Part shown: positions 1 through 10,499 of the stretch, piece by piece
How the letters are laid out: each line of letters begins with the position of its first letter
Numbering within the stretch: the first letter of the stretch is position 1
Notes under the pieces: model-generated
What the model was told of the DNA's origin: nothing
The model's input: only the letters and a program-made list of their open reading frames with translations
The model's database searches: none
Position numbers and translations under genes: made by a program
Source: Mesodorylaimus sp. YZB2_4
Taxonomy: Eukaryota; Nematoda; Enoplea; Dorylaimida; Dorylaimidae
Assembly (NCBI GenBank): GCA_030248295.1
Contig: JASANH010001563.1
Span: 1 to 64,000 of the forward strand
DNA length: 64,000 nt
Direction: 5' to 3'

Positions 1-640
1 CAAACACCAACACCTTCGATGAATCCCCTGCGTGATGGAATCCTCAATTTGCTACGACTTAACGTGACCTATGCGATACCCTTCCCCCAGCTTCGGGTGG
101 GAATACCTACACGCGTGCGTGGTTCGAATCACCCTTGCGCGGTTACTACCAAAACGGACGCTAAACGATAGCTCTTTATTGGGCCGACGGAAGGGTAACT
201 CTACGAATGTGAATTTCTAACGATTAGACAAGCATTTGAAAAGGGGGTCCTGTGACGTTTGCCCCACTCAGTCGATTCTCCCTCTGTGTCGTTTCCCCCA
301 CCGTGCCTGTTGGAGGAATCGACTCACTGAGACATGTGGTCTCCCCCCACTGTGCCGGCTCCTCAACCGTGTCGCTTCCCCCGCCAATGCGAAATTGCCT
401 AGCTCGGGAAATCAATTAAAAAGAAGATATACATTTAGGCAGTAACACCTGGGCGAATTCACTAGCATGACAGCTGCAGATTTTGGCAAAGCATTTTCTC
501 ACTCACGAAACATCAGGCTCATCTTTGTTCTCGGACTAGTAGTACCTTGGACCCAGCATCGACCGTTCTGACCGAACCGATCTGAGGGGTGCAGGGGTGA
601 TTAGCATAGCAATCGACAACTGCGGCTATCGGGCGGAGTG
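1..640. other. intergenic, no gene seen
   Basis: No supported gene. Positions 240-390 hold several diverged copies of a C-rich phrase (tcgcttccccc / tgtgccggctcc type), which accounts for the short open frames on both strands. Confidence 0.4.
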
Positions 641-649
641 GACAACTGC

Positions 650-698
650 GCTACAATATGCCTCGCGCCAGCACTGTTGGCGCGAGGCATATTGTAGC
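650..698. repeat. perfect 21-bp inverted repeat with 7-nt loop
   Basis: The arms 650-670 and 678-698 are exact reverse complements (outer end gctacaatatg, inner end cgcgcca) separated by gcactgt. The transcript of either strand would fold into an uninterrupted 21-bp hairpin. No surrounding gene or transposon end explains it. Confidence 0.9.
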
Positions 699-1024
699 GT
701 TGGTGAAAAGAATTTGCTGAGAATTACTTCCAGGCATGCGTCTAAACATTCAAGGCAGGAAGCTACATATTGCTTACAAGGACACGAAAAACGAAAGCCA
801 CCTGGCGACCAGGTATATGTCGACATAACCGATAGCACTTTTTCAACGGGGCGATATTTGATATGAACGAATTGCTAGTTTGCATACTTGCAGGTCATGC
901 ATCTCCGCTTATGATTAGGATACCGCAAAGGTTACTTTTCGTAGAATGTTGCAGCCTCAAGCACCAGCGTACCTGTCTCTCACTTGCTCTGCTTGTCATC
1001 GAAGTACTAGTCTTCTCTACTGGG

Positions 1025-1285
1025 GTCTCACCGGGTGACCCACCCAGTTCAGTTGACGTGCTCCGAGTGGAGAGACGGAAGCAAAACGAGGAGACAGTCT
1101 CGGCTGTCCAACACTGACACAGCACACCCTCCATCGTCCGGGGAAGTGACCAGTCTAGGGTGCCCTCGTGTGAGGTGCTCCTAGTGAAGTTACACAGGCA
1201 CTCTTCTGTGTGTGCTAGTCCCCGCACAGCTGTGCTTATAAGGTTTTAACCGCTGGTCGACCAGGCAAGACGGACTTTGGAGTAG
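1025..1285 (+). repeat. degraded SINE, family A (3' part)
   Basis: This segment matches the body of the copies at 41850-42246 and 15715-16102: a shared 'ctccgagtggagagacgg' block, 'cgaggagac', 'gtgctcctagtg' and a 'gtccccgcacag' block in the same order and spacing. The tRNA-like head is not recognisable here and the A-rich tail is lost. Confidence 0.6.
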
Positions 1286-1641
1286 AACTTTAAAGCGCTA
1301 TCAAGTATTTGTATACGAAATACGACGGGTCAGTAATTGACATGGAAAATGCCATTGCATGCCAGGCATTGAAAATGTGCTTCCAATAGCCCCATTTGCA
1401 AAAAATACATTCACTTGGCTGTTTTGAAACTACTGCACATAATATTGTATAACAGTCGTGCATCAGATTCCGCCAGTCAAGTAAATGTGGCCAGGGAACT
1501 AAAATAGCTAGGCCCACAACTCTTACTCTTCTCTTCCCCCTGTTTCATATTTTACAAGTAACAAGGTCTTCGCGCCAATTGCATTTGGGGCAAATGATAA
1601 GGGTGAGTGAATTTTCAAAATCTTTTCGCGAAACCATGCAG

Positions 1642-1963
1642 ATTCTTTGTGATTTTTTTGTCCATACATAAACGTCAACACAATTACGGCTGCTACACGG
1701 TGAGTGGAGAAGGTCGTGAGACAACGTGTACAAGTGTGGGATGCACGCCAGACGGCAGCTCAACCAGCGTATGGCAATCCAGATACATCGGGTACTATGA
1801 CAAGTGCATGTGCGTCAGGGGTGAGCTGCCACCGCACGAGTCTGTCTGCTATACGACTTACGACGAAACTGGCTGGGTCACTGGGTGCTTGACGGTCAGC
1901 TGTCGCGGCGAATGCGAGTACGACGCGACCTCTCGTCAGTGTTACTGTAGGAACGTGTTGTAG
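1642..1963 (+). CDS. Cys-rich secreted-type protein, 3' exon
   Basis: An open frame ends in TAG at 1961-1963. The readable part, from about 1682 on, carries eleven cysteines in roughly 90 residues, with motifs such as NYGCYTV, DKCMC, GCLTVSC and RQCYCRNVL. That density suggests a disulfide-rich extracellular domain. I do not recognise the family. The beginning is unresolved: the frame has no convincing in-frame ATG, and a candidate splice acceptor (ccatgcag) ends at 1641, so a signal-peptide exon is expected upstream but was not identified. An AATAAA lies about 90 nt after the stop. Codon use and cysteine spacing argue against a chance frame. Function unknown; a secreted toxin-like, inhibitor-like or cuticle role would be speculation. 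Confidence 0.55.
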
Positions 1964-2052
1964 GGACATGTTCCTCAATAACGAACCCAGAAAGGAGTAT
2001 TGGAAAGAAGCAGTGATGATTGCATGCCTCAGAATAATAAGCTAAACTGCTA

Positions 2053-2058
2053 AATAAA
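2053..2058 (+). terminator. polyadenylation signal
   Basis: AATAAA 90 nt downstream of the stop codon of the Cys-rich exon, followed by an A-rich run. Confidence 0.5.
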
Positions 2059-2059
2059 A

Positions 2060-3910
2060 AAACTATCGCTACAAGTTTTCGTCTAACTTAGAGGCGTGCT
2101 CTATTTAGATCTGCCTAACATTAATACGACGATGCATATAACTAGACACCCTTCCCAAAATGAGAGAGGTAATCTTTCTAGTCGGAATTGTGACCCATGT
2201 CAATCACGAGCGCAGACAGGGCGAGACATCGGCAGGGTAACATGGGAAATCAGCAAGATGCTTGTGCATCAAATAGCACGTCCAGCAGTGTTTCCATTTC
2301 CTCGCTGCGAAGGCCAGTTCTGTGACCATAGGTCTCTTGAATTGCATGCCCATTTTGATTTTTCCTGCATGACATTTTTTTACAATAAAAATTCAAAATC
2401 TAGGCAGTAAACGCAAGATATCGTAATTTCCACGAACCTGAGAAAACTTCACGACAAACTTATCCGAAAATCGAACATAATTTTCCAAATGGTAAAGTGA
2501 CTAAACTTTTCAGATTCTCCGCGTGCCGGAAGCTCGCGACGAACGGTTTTTTGTCGAAAAATTTCCGTTTGCAACGAGCTGCAAAAGTTTTGCCGCTGCC
2601 GCGTGGAATGGTCCTCCAGGTCTATACTTCCCTGCGACAAAACGGTCTCTTTTACGATGCTCGCAGCTTAATTCGGAACGGTCTTGGCCTGTGCGCGACA
2701 GATTTTTTTTGTCGCCGTCGTAGTGCAAGGAACTATAGACGAGGCTATAGTCCCTTGCACCAACCCTGAAGACCAGCTGGAACCAGTGAACTGCGCCGAC
2801 TTTGCGATTACAAATCCCCTCTTTTATGTCAAGCCAGAAAACGCGTGTCTCACAATTTTATGCCCGCCCAAGGCTTTTCTAAGAATATGTATGCGCATTT
2901 GATGCTATCACTCAAATGCTCGAAGGACATGTGGTCGACTAATGCGCAGTGTGCGTGAAGGTGTATGCTCTTTACAGTAGGTGTAGCTGCCCACGCGTTT
3001 TCGCAGGGCTGGAAAGAAAGGTCCACGGGTTTTCAACTGAAATAATTCGGCCATTATTAAAAATTTTAATGTACCTGTAGATATTGAGAGGCGAAATCAC
3101 TCATGGATAACTCTATTGTGACTGGAGAGCGCCTGTATCGATATGCATCGCAACAGAACAGTTCCTCGCTCTTTTCAAGAGCAGAGTTAAAAGCAACTTG
3201 CAGTGTGGCATGAATGCGGTTTTACGGCGCAGCAGGCAGCAGTATGATTGAATCTGGTTTTGCCGTAAAGGATTTTTGCATGTAATCATCGTAGTCAAGT
3301 CCGTGGACGTCTAGCACCTTTGAAAAACTTGAAAAACATGTAGGTTTATGAAATCCTGCGCTTGCTTACTCATTACAGTAGCTCTTGTGTCTTTTCCTTC
3401 TTTAATCACCCCCTTCTAACTGAGCGAAAATTAATAATGTTTTCGACGACCGTTGGACCTTGTGACAAGCTGCGTAGTTTATACCTCTTTAACATTTCTG
3501 TACAAATGAGATAAATTGAGCCGCTGCTAGATAAAAATATGCTTCTACGACTGCTCTTTGGAACAGTAGGTACATAATCTGTTCACACAATTTGTCGAAA
3601 GTGGAGCAATAGAACGGAATAGACACAGAAAGCAAGATATCTCCCCCCCCCCCCCCCCCATATACTTACTTCGCCTACCTATGCCACTACGACATTTTTT
3701 AAGAACAGCGAAACAGCGAATGCGAATGCGTAATACGCAAATTTCTCAACTGCTCCAGACAGTAGGTACAAGTTTGCGTATTCCGTATTTTTCCTGCAGT
3801 AAGTCAGTGCATATCTAGTCCCATACTTCGACTAATAATCTGAAGCACCCTCCACTAAATCATCGGCCGCCATGACAGTTCCACAGACATTCGGACATGG
3901 CAGTATATTT
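2060..3910. other. intergenic, no gene seen
   Basis: AT-rich sequence without a supported coding exon. It includes an imperfect hairpin at 2723-2760 and a C homopolymer at about 3642-3659. Confidence 0.4.
2723..2760. repeat. 16-bp inverted repeat, one mismatch
   Basis: Arms 2723-2738 (gtgcaaggaactatag) and 2745-2760 are reverse complements apart from one position, with loop acgagg. Confidence 0.8.
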
Positions 3911-3914
3911 CACT

Positions 3915-4397
3915 TGAAAGCCGCGGTGGCTCGTTGGTTCCGCACTGCTTGGGCCAGCAATCCTGACGGGTTGGCCGCAGTTCTGTTCCGGCTGAGGATG
4001 GCAGTTTAGTAAGCCCGTTCTCAGAGTGGGAGCTGGTCTTCGATGGCAATTTTAGCTACAGTAGTCCGTCGCTGGCCTTGCACTCGTGGCTGGCTCTGGG
4101 CGACTCACGGTACTGTCACGTGGCGGACAGCGAACGAGTAGAGAATGAGGAAATAGGTTCTTGAACACCAGTCGGGAAGGTCTCTCCCTTCTCGCCAAGT
4201 ATCATCCTGGGATGCTGATGCTGGCACAGGATGCCCTCGTCTGCTGTCCCTAGAGGAGACACGCAAGGGGAAGCTTTTGCAAGAATAGGTCACCCCACGG
4301 CCATCTTATCATCATGGCTGCTAGCTGGCAACAAGCGAAATAGGTTTCGAGTCCTGTGGGGAACTGGGCCCGACCCACAAAAATTTAAAAAAAGAAT
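3915..4397 (+). repeat. SINE copy, family B
   Basis: This segment parallels the copy at 39725-39965. Both have 'gcttgggc', 'agcaaatcctgac/agcaatcctgac', 'gaggacggcag/gaggatggcag', 'ggctctgggcgactcac' and 'cgaacgagtagagaat' in the same order. It ends in 'cccgacccacaaaaattt' followed by an A-rich run, the same tail as family A (42230-42250 and 22725-22745), so the two families share a 3' end. No coding capacity. Confidence 0.75.
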
Positions 4398-4399
4398 AT

Positions 4400-5880
4400 A
4401 TGATGTCCGTTTCGCCTATGATCAGCTTTAATCGTCTGACGGGAAAAATTTCTGTTAGCTTCAATCATGCCTATCTCAGCGTCAGCTGCTTATGTCAATA
4501 CAAGCAAGGCAAGCGACGCCTATGGTATGATATGCATATGATTCTTCTGCAATTTTCTTTCCTATTGTCGTTTTGGAAACATGAGCGATTCTGATACTGA
4601 TGCAGAATTGCGTTGTGCTGACGCCCAACTACAACAAGAATGAGAGCAAAGGGGAATTTTATATGCGTCCTACGAAATATGGAACGGATAGAATTTGAAA
4701 TTTCTGTCCAAGCATTCGCGCATTTCACTGAATCGTGAGATTAAAAAAATGGGGGCAGCAAAAACGCGGTTTGATGGCAGTCCAGCTTGAGTGAATGTTA
4801 TTTGCTGCCGGCTAATCGATGAAGCAGTTGCGCTTTTTACATGTATCTTCGTAATCAAGTCCATGGCAGACAAGCAGCTTTTAAAATTGGAAAAAACATG
4901 TATTCCTTGTGATCAGGCCTCACTTATTAGCTGTCCTTTCATTCTTTTCAATTATCTCCTTCTAACAAAAAAACGACCTTTGGACATTGCTGCGCACTTC
5001 CAACATGCAGATGAGATCTAGCTTGAGTCAATTTCCTCTGCTAGAAAAAATGCTTTCATGACCCTTTGAAACGCTAAAGAATCTGTACAGTCGATCACTA
5101 CAGTCAAGAAGCAAAAAGAAAAATCCTCTTATCCCCATCTTCTCCCCCTCGCGCACCCCAAAAACAAAAAAAGGAAGACACAAAGGACCCCGACAAAAAA
5201 AACAACAAGAAAACCCCACAAAAAAAAAAAAAAAAAAACCCAAAAACAGCCCCAACCCCAACACCGAAATAAGAAATTCTTTCCTCGCTTTTATCCCCGC
5301 ACTACTTCTCTCCCTCCTCCGCCTGCATCTACCCACTCACTAGTCATCGAGGTTCGACTACGGAAAAATATCTACAGTAGGTGATACCATTCGAGCCGCC
5401 TTCCATCAAATGTTCTAGAAGACCCATGAGAACAAAGGAGGCCTGGTGATATTCCTAAGCCACGCGGGGTGGTCTAGTTGGGGTGGTACAGTAAGTAAAG
5501 GCGTGTCTGCCGCTACCTTTGTCGGTAAAGTAACTAGACGGTACAGTTTGACACCATCGACGGTTTGCATGTTGCAGCGGGCGATCTCACACTTGCACAG
5601 TGCAGCAGCATCGAGCGGCTGAGATTCCTCTGGGTATGTGATACAAGTCGATTTGTTCAGCTATATTAGCCCTGAAGCAAATAACTGCGCAGTTGTACGA
5701 AGCAGGTCGCAATCATAACATCCTTAATTGGCTTCATTGTGCGGAGCTATCAAAAGGCACGGCACCTTTTGAATTTTTACAAGAGCTAGTTTTTCTCGAA
5801 TGTAGAAAATGCCAGAACAAAAATTTTTCAACATTTTTGTTATTTCAATAATTACGAGGAGCTAGTTAATAGTCATAGTA
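4400..5880. other. intergenic with low-complexity A/C tract
   Basis: No supported gene. Positions 5110-5245 form an A/C-rich low-complexity tract containing a 20-nt A run, which generates a spurious Phe/Gly-rich frame on the minus strand. Confidence 0.45.
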
Positions 5881-5886
5881 CCGCCG

Positions 5887-5897
5887 TGAGCATATAA
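5887..5897 (+). promoter_or_regulatory. TATA-like box of the 5951 gene
   Basis: The sequence catataagag lies about 55 nt upstream of the ATG at 5951, a normal distance for a TATA box with a short 5' leader. Confidence 0.45.
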
Positions 5898-5950
5898 GAG
5901 AGCAACAGCGTCGAGGAAGCTACTCGACCGTATTTCGTTAGCAGTGAGCG

Positions 5951-6260
5951 ATGGCTTTGATCACTGTGCTGATTTTCAGCTTGATTCTGAGCTCGTTCGC
6001 CAGTGAGATGGCAGGAAAATTTGAAAAGGAAGAGAAAGAGTAAGGTTTCTGTATTTGGTAACATAATACAGTATCACTGTACTTCTGATGATATCTCAAA
6101 CAGGATCGATCCAAAACTGCTGGCCATCGGATTGAACAAGACAATTAGAGAAGCCCAAAACACCCAGAAACCGACTACTGGAATAAAATTGCGTATCGTT
6201 GGTAAACTTGGCATCATTAATTGCTACATTAGTGTGTCACGATGTGCTCGTATAGGCTGA
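5951..6260 (+). CDS. small secreted protein, two exons
   Basis: Exon 1 (5951-6039) starts MALITVLIFSLILSSFAS, a clean signal peptide, and then becomes charged (KFEKEEKE). A GTAAGG donor follows at 6040. Exon 2 (6104-6260) follows a 'caaacag' acceptor, keeps the phase (89 + 157 nt = 82 codons) and ends in TGA at 6258-6260. The mature part is about 63 residues, with the motif IDPKLLAIGLNKTIREAQ near its start and two cysteines near its end. A second possible donor (gttg|gtaaac, about 6200) could extend the gene to a further exon that I cannot place. No family recognised; probably a secreted or extracellular product. A TATA-like box lies upstream. Confidence 0.5.
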
Positions 6261-6611
6261 GGTGACACCGATGATTGGATTCGCACAAGTGCTACTACTG
6301 CATGAAGAAACATGAAGAAACTGGTTTTTAAAAATACATACAAGGCATCTGCATATTTCTTATTGCGATGTGATCTACAGTATTAGCACTTCGGACTACA
6401 GATGTACAGTGCATATAGCCGCACTACATGGTGCCCCAAAAGTTTTCATACATACAAGTGTTTCTTGCTTTTCTTTTGGAAGTTTTAGCGCATTTCAACG
6501 TTGAACCGTGAGTTATCAGGCATATATGTATGTATAGCTTATTTCATCAAATATTCGAATAGCCAAGTGAGTAGCCAGGGAGATAGACCGTGATATTTTT
6601 CTAAAATTTCC

Positions 6612-7290
6612 AACAACTGGCAGTGAGATAATTAATCAAACGCTTTCCTCAGATCGAAAAAAAAACTGCGCCAACACATTTTGACACTTTGAAATTTAGA
6701 GCGTCGTGAATAAATTGGGTGAGTCGTACAAGAGCTTTTGTCGCAGAGTGATTTGTCGCAGATAATATTGGTAGAAGTGAGATAGGCCGATAATTAGCAG
6801 AGGACCCTGCTTGGCAACAGGTACACTTTCCAACACGATGGAAATCGACATTCCAGTAACGACCGCTTACATAGCTCAGAAATAGCCGTAGTGATAGAGG
6901 GGCAATATTTCGAAGAACAGGGGCTGTCAAGCCATCAACTTCAGGTGAACCATTTAAGCGGAACGAGTCTAATTGCTTCCGAACGAGCCCAATGGAAACT
7001 CCACAATCAAAATAATCGCCAGCATCAAGTGCCGGTGGGACATATTTGATGTTTTTATTCCCACTGAAATTTCGAAGAAACGAATCTTGCAATAAGTTGG
7101 CCTTCTCTGCAGATGAATAATAGACTTTCCCAAATTCCTCAGTCAAGGCTGGGATAGATCGATCCGAGGGCAAGAAACGGAGATAGGCAGCCTAAAATTC
7201 TTGAGACGAATGACAGTCAGCAAATTGGCGATGCACATAATCCTCGTGCGCCTTTCTAACATTCTTTCTGACTTGCTTCCGCAATCTAAA
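6612..7290 (-). pseudogene. non-LTR retrotransposon (LINE) reverse transcriptase fragment
   Basis: On the minus strand the frame reads through the linker before reverse transcriptase (KNVRKAHEDYV), a stop, and then a block with DGLTAPVLRNIAP and SANYRPISLLPILS, which are hallmark blocks of LINE reverse transcriptases of the jockey/CR1 type. At a T run near 6655-6665 the frame is lost, and one base over it continues as FFDLRKAFD, the catalytic 'A' motif. The remaining RT, including the second catalytic motif, is absent. The copy is therefore dead: an in-frame stop, a frameshift, an internal deletion between the Y-x-P-I-S block and the A motif, and truncation. Confidence 0.8.
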
Positions 7291-7299
7291 AAAGCAGCC

Positions 7300-8440
7300 A
7301 TGCTCACCCCTCACTAGTTACGGTGAGTCAAGCCTCCCCCCCCCCCCCCGTGGACTCTGTGCTAGCACTTATCTGCTCTCTTTCTTCGTCAATGAACACT
7401 TTATTGGGCCTTGCCCTCCGACGCCCCAGCCACGTTCGGTGGACGTGGAGCAGTGACGAAAGAAATCACTGTGTAATGACGATCCCCAATGTGGCTCGCA
7501 CAAGCACTTGTCTGCGGGCTCAGGTTCTCAGGGGCTTGAGGTTGTAGTATGAGGACTCACAATCCCGAACCGAACTCACCAAACGTGCACAGACTACGAT
7601 GAGCCATACTCGATTATTCAACACACAGATATTCCCGAAACGCACGTACACTACTACTCTCGGTGACAGTCAACCAACAGTCTCCCTAGCATAGCAATGC
7701 ACACGCCCGACCAGAAGTATGCAGCATTACACTATCATTCGGATACATGCGGACGCACGCTATCATTCCAGCACAGCTTCATCGCAACTGCCAGGATAAC
7801 CAATGATCAAAGAATGTGAAAATTCATGGCTGTCGTGCCCACTCCTACTGTATAGAATGACGTATTTTTTTTATTTTTTTCACTGGCACTTTTTTCGTAG
7901 CATTAATTTAAAGGTGAATGACGCATAATCCTAGTCCACGATAAGCCCATGCATGTTTCACTGCGGCTCGTCAAGTAACCCCTTGGTATAAAATCCCTCG
8001 CCTACTAACTCTTCGCATACGAGTAGCTGCTCCGTGAAGAGACTATTTGCATAGGGTCAGAAGCACATAGTCAGCAATACTTACTATAAAAACAAAAACC
8101 GTTCGGACTTCTCCGTACTGAACTGAGACTGAACGAGAAAACTGAAGTATAGTTTCTCCCTTAGAGGGAATACAACGTGCTTTCCTACTGCAGTCCAGTG
8201 TGCTTGGCCACTTTACGATTTGAATCTTTAGCTTTCTATCTCTAGAGCGCCAAGATAGAGGTCAAAAACTGAAAGGATGTGCCTCAGAATCTTCCCTTGC
8301 CATGAGATCTTGTCAACGCCAAGAAAACGCAAAGTTAGGCAGGAGGTCTGCTTGCACCTCCCAACATGTCACTTTGTCGCAATCAAGAGTCGAGGTGTGA
8401 TGATACAATGGCTACAGTGACTATCTAAGTATGAATACCG
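7300..8440. other. intergenic, no gene seen
   Basis: No supported coding exon on either strand. A C homopolymer lies at 7339-7350. Confidence 0.4.
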
Positions 8441-8444
8441 GAGT

Positions 8445-8482
8445 GGTCCAGTATGTGAGCGTGCACGCTCACATACTGGACC
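8445..8482. repeat. perfect 38-bp palindrome, no spacer
   Basis: The left half (8445-8463, ggtccagtatgtgagcgtg) is followed directly by its exact reverse complement (8464-8482). The centre is gtgcac. Confidence 0.95.
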
Positions 8483-9096
8483 TCTGAGTCAACCAGCTCA
8501 AAAATGTGCTGGCTGACTCCTGCCCAACCAAACTTGAGTCGCCAGGGGCCCAAATGTTTTCCGTTGTCGATGGGTCCACTTGGTGAGGACAAGTCTATAC
8601 TGGCGGGTGGACCCAGCTGAGTCAATCATGGAAGAATGTGGAGTATGGGAACTAGAGGTTTCAGCTCCAGAAGATCAAGATTTGTGCCAAAGGGTTTAAA
8701 GATGGTAGAATTTACGTCCTCCAGCTTATGTCCTGAAGCTAAGCTTGCCTGCCAATAATTCCGGAATAGGAGCACAGTACGATATTTTACTCCGTGACGG
8801 CGAATTCGAGCTGCTGATAGTATGCGTAAGCGAGCGGTCTCTCTGGGCTTCTACTTGTAAGCCCTACACGTTGTAGAAAGTTGCCACGACGATCGGGAGG
8901 CACATACTGTGTGTAATTCTGCTTACTATGATTCACCTGTTGCCCTTCTCTGAACCCACCCTCTCTGTACTTCTCGTGCTTTGTACCGTTAGTGCTAAGT
9001 AAAACTGTATGATCGATTGGTTGTGCCTAACACCCACTGCGCTCCACACAAAAGGCTTATCAGTTGGCTTGCCGAGTGAGAATTCTGGGCTCTTCG

Positions 9097-9138
9097 TATG
9101 ACTAACAAGACAAAAAATTTTTTGTCTTGTTAGTCATA
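9097..9138. repeat. perfect 42-bp palindrome, no spacer
   Basis: The left half 9097-9117 (ending gacaaaaaa) is followed directly by its exact reverse complement 9118-9138. A further direct copy of part of the arm (ttttttgtcttgttag) follows at about 9140-9155. Confidence 0.95.
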
Positions 9139-9626
9139 GTTTTTTGTCTTGTTAGTTTAAAGCAACTCAATTCCGTTTTATCCCACAAATCTTCCTTTGC
9201 CATATTCTTTCAATCAAAATGTTTGTGCCTCAGTACCCCATCAGGAATCTTTTTCTTTTACCATGGAAACAATCGCCAATTTTCGGCTTTTATCGCTACG
9301 ATAAGTCATTCAAATCATCAGCGCGGGCTGCAGGTAGAGCTAAAAAGAAATTTTCGTTAGTCCGTGACAGATGCATGCGCCATTATATTGACCAGATAAA
9401 TTATGAGTCAATCCAACAATTAGATGAAGCTGGTGAACAAGTCCTTCTCGGGTGGGCACGGGTGTGGATTTGGTCACGGATTAATGGGTGCGGGTATGGG
9501 CAGTTTAGATACAGTAAGATCCTCATGCTGGTGCCAACCCGGCTTGCGCTATCCAAGAAATAAGTCATTTATCTTTAACATCGCTGATGAGTGGAAAAAC
9601 CCTTCAAATAAATTCAGAATTGCTCT

Positions 9627-10464
9627 TTAGAAGGGTGTACCCCAAACATTGCACAGTAGTCCCTGCCTGCGTAAAAAAAGAGAAATACCGAGGCTATCCA
9701 AGTTATTGCTTTTAAATTGCATGCTTTTGTTGAATCGGCACAAAACATGAGTCAATTCTGTCATCTTTGTGTTATGTGGTTGTGGGGTCCAGTAGAAAGT
9801 ATTTTCGAACATGCTAGCGATTGCGTGCGACAGTAACTTGCGCTTGGATAGTTTGATGTCCGCCGGTGTAAAGTTATTAATGGCAGTCAGATGTGGCAGC
9901 AAAAAACTGATCTCAGATCCATCGTCCCACGTCATTTCTTCAATCTGAAAAATGTGTCTGCTGTAAATTAGTCTACATCATCAAATTTTGGTTTAGTCCT
10001 CAAAAAAGACCAATCCGGTTGTCCAGCTATCCTGACTAGGTTTATCCTGACCTCGCGAGAACGTCACCTACCTTCACACCCAGCGCAATCACCGCATTGC
10101 CAGGTTGTTGGTTCAAGACGATGTGTTTATCGACGTGATCAACTTTGATGCTGAAGATGGCTTGCCTCTCCACTTCATCCCTAATTATGGGCAAAGTGCC
10201 ATTGTGTTTTCGACATATCGATCGGGCCTGGCTGATGTTGAAAAAATAATGCAATCCGTAGGAATCTGCCACAAGCACATTGCATCGACGAGTAGCGTTG
10301 ATCACCGTAAAATAACAGATTTCAGGATGAACCGAGAATGACTGCGGGTAGAACGCCCTGTTTGCATATTGAGTGCAAACTGAAGCCTCCGCCAGAATAG
10401 TCTCGAAAAGCAATAAATGGAGGAAGAAATACGGAAAAACAGACACATAAAATGAAAAATTCAT
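9627..10464 (-). CDS. secreted C-type lectin-like domain protein, two exons
   Basis: Exon 1 (10464-10072) begins MNFSFYVSVFPYFFLHLL, a long hydrophobic signal peptide, and contains SQARSICRKHNGTLPIIRD. That is the helix-alpha-2 block of a C-type lectin-like domain, where a Cys and the 'A...C...G..L..I' pattern are diagnostic. The donor is GTAGGT. Exon 2 (9944-9627) follows a tttttcag acceptor in phase 0 and starts IEEMTWDDGSEISF, matching the 'WDDGS' stretch that follows the central strand in these domains; LCRFNK later provides the conserved C-terminal Cys. The total is about 236 residues, one domain. The canonical calcium/sugar-binding EPN/QPD and WND triplets are not evident, so sugar binding is uncertain. 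Large families of such proteins are typical of nematodes and often immune-related; that role is inferred, not shown. Confidence 0.8.
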
Positions 10465-10499
10465 GCTTCTACAGTGCTCGAATGTTTTTATGCTACCTT

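Noticed and set aside
5028..5336. Phe/Gly-rich minus-strand frame
   Set aside because: Translation of an A/C-rich low-complexity tract with homopolymer runs.
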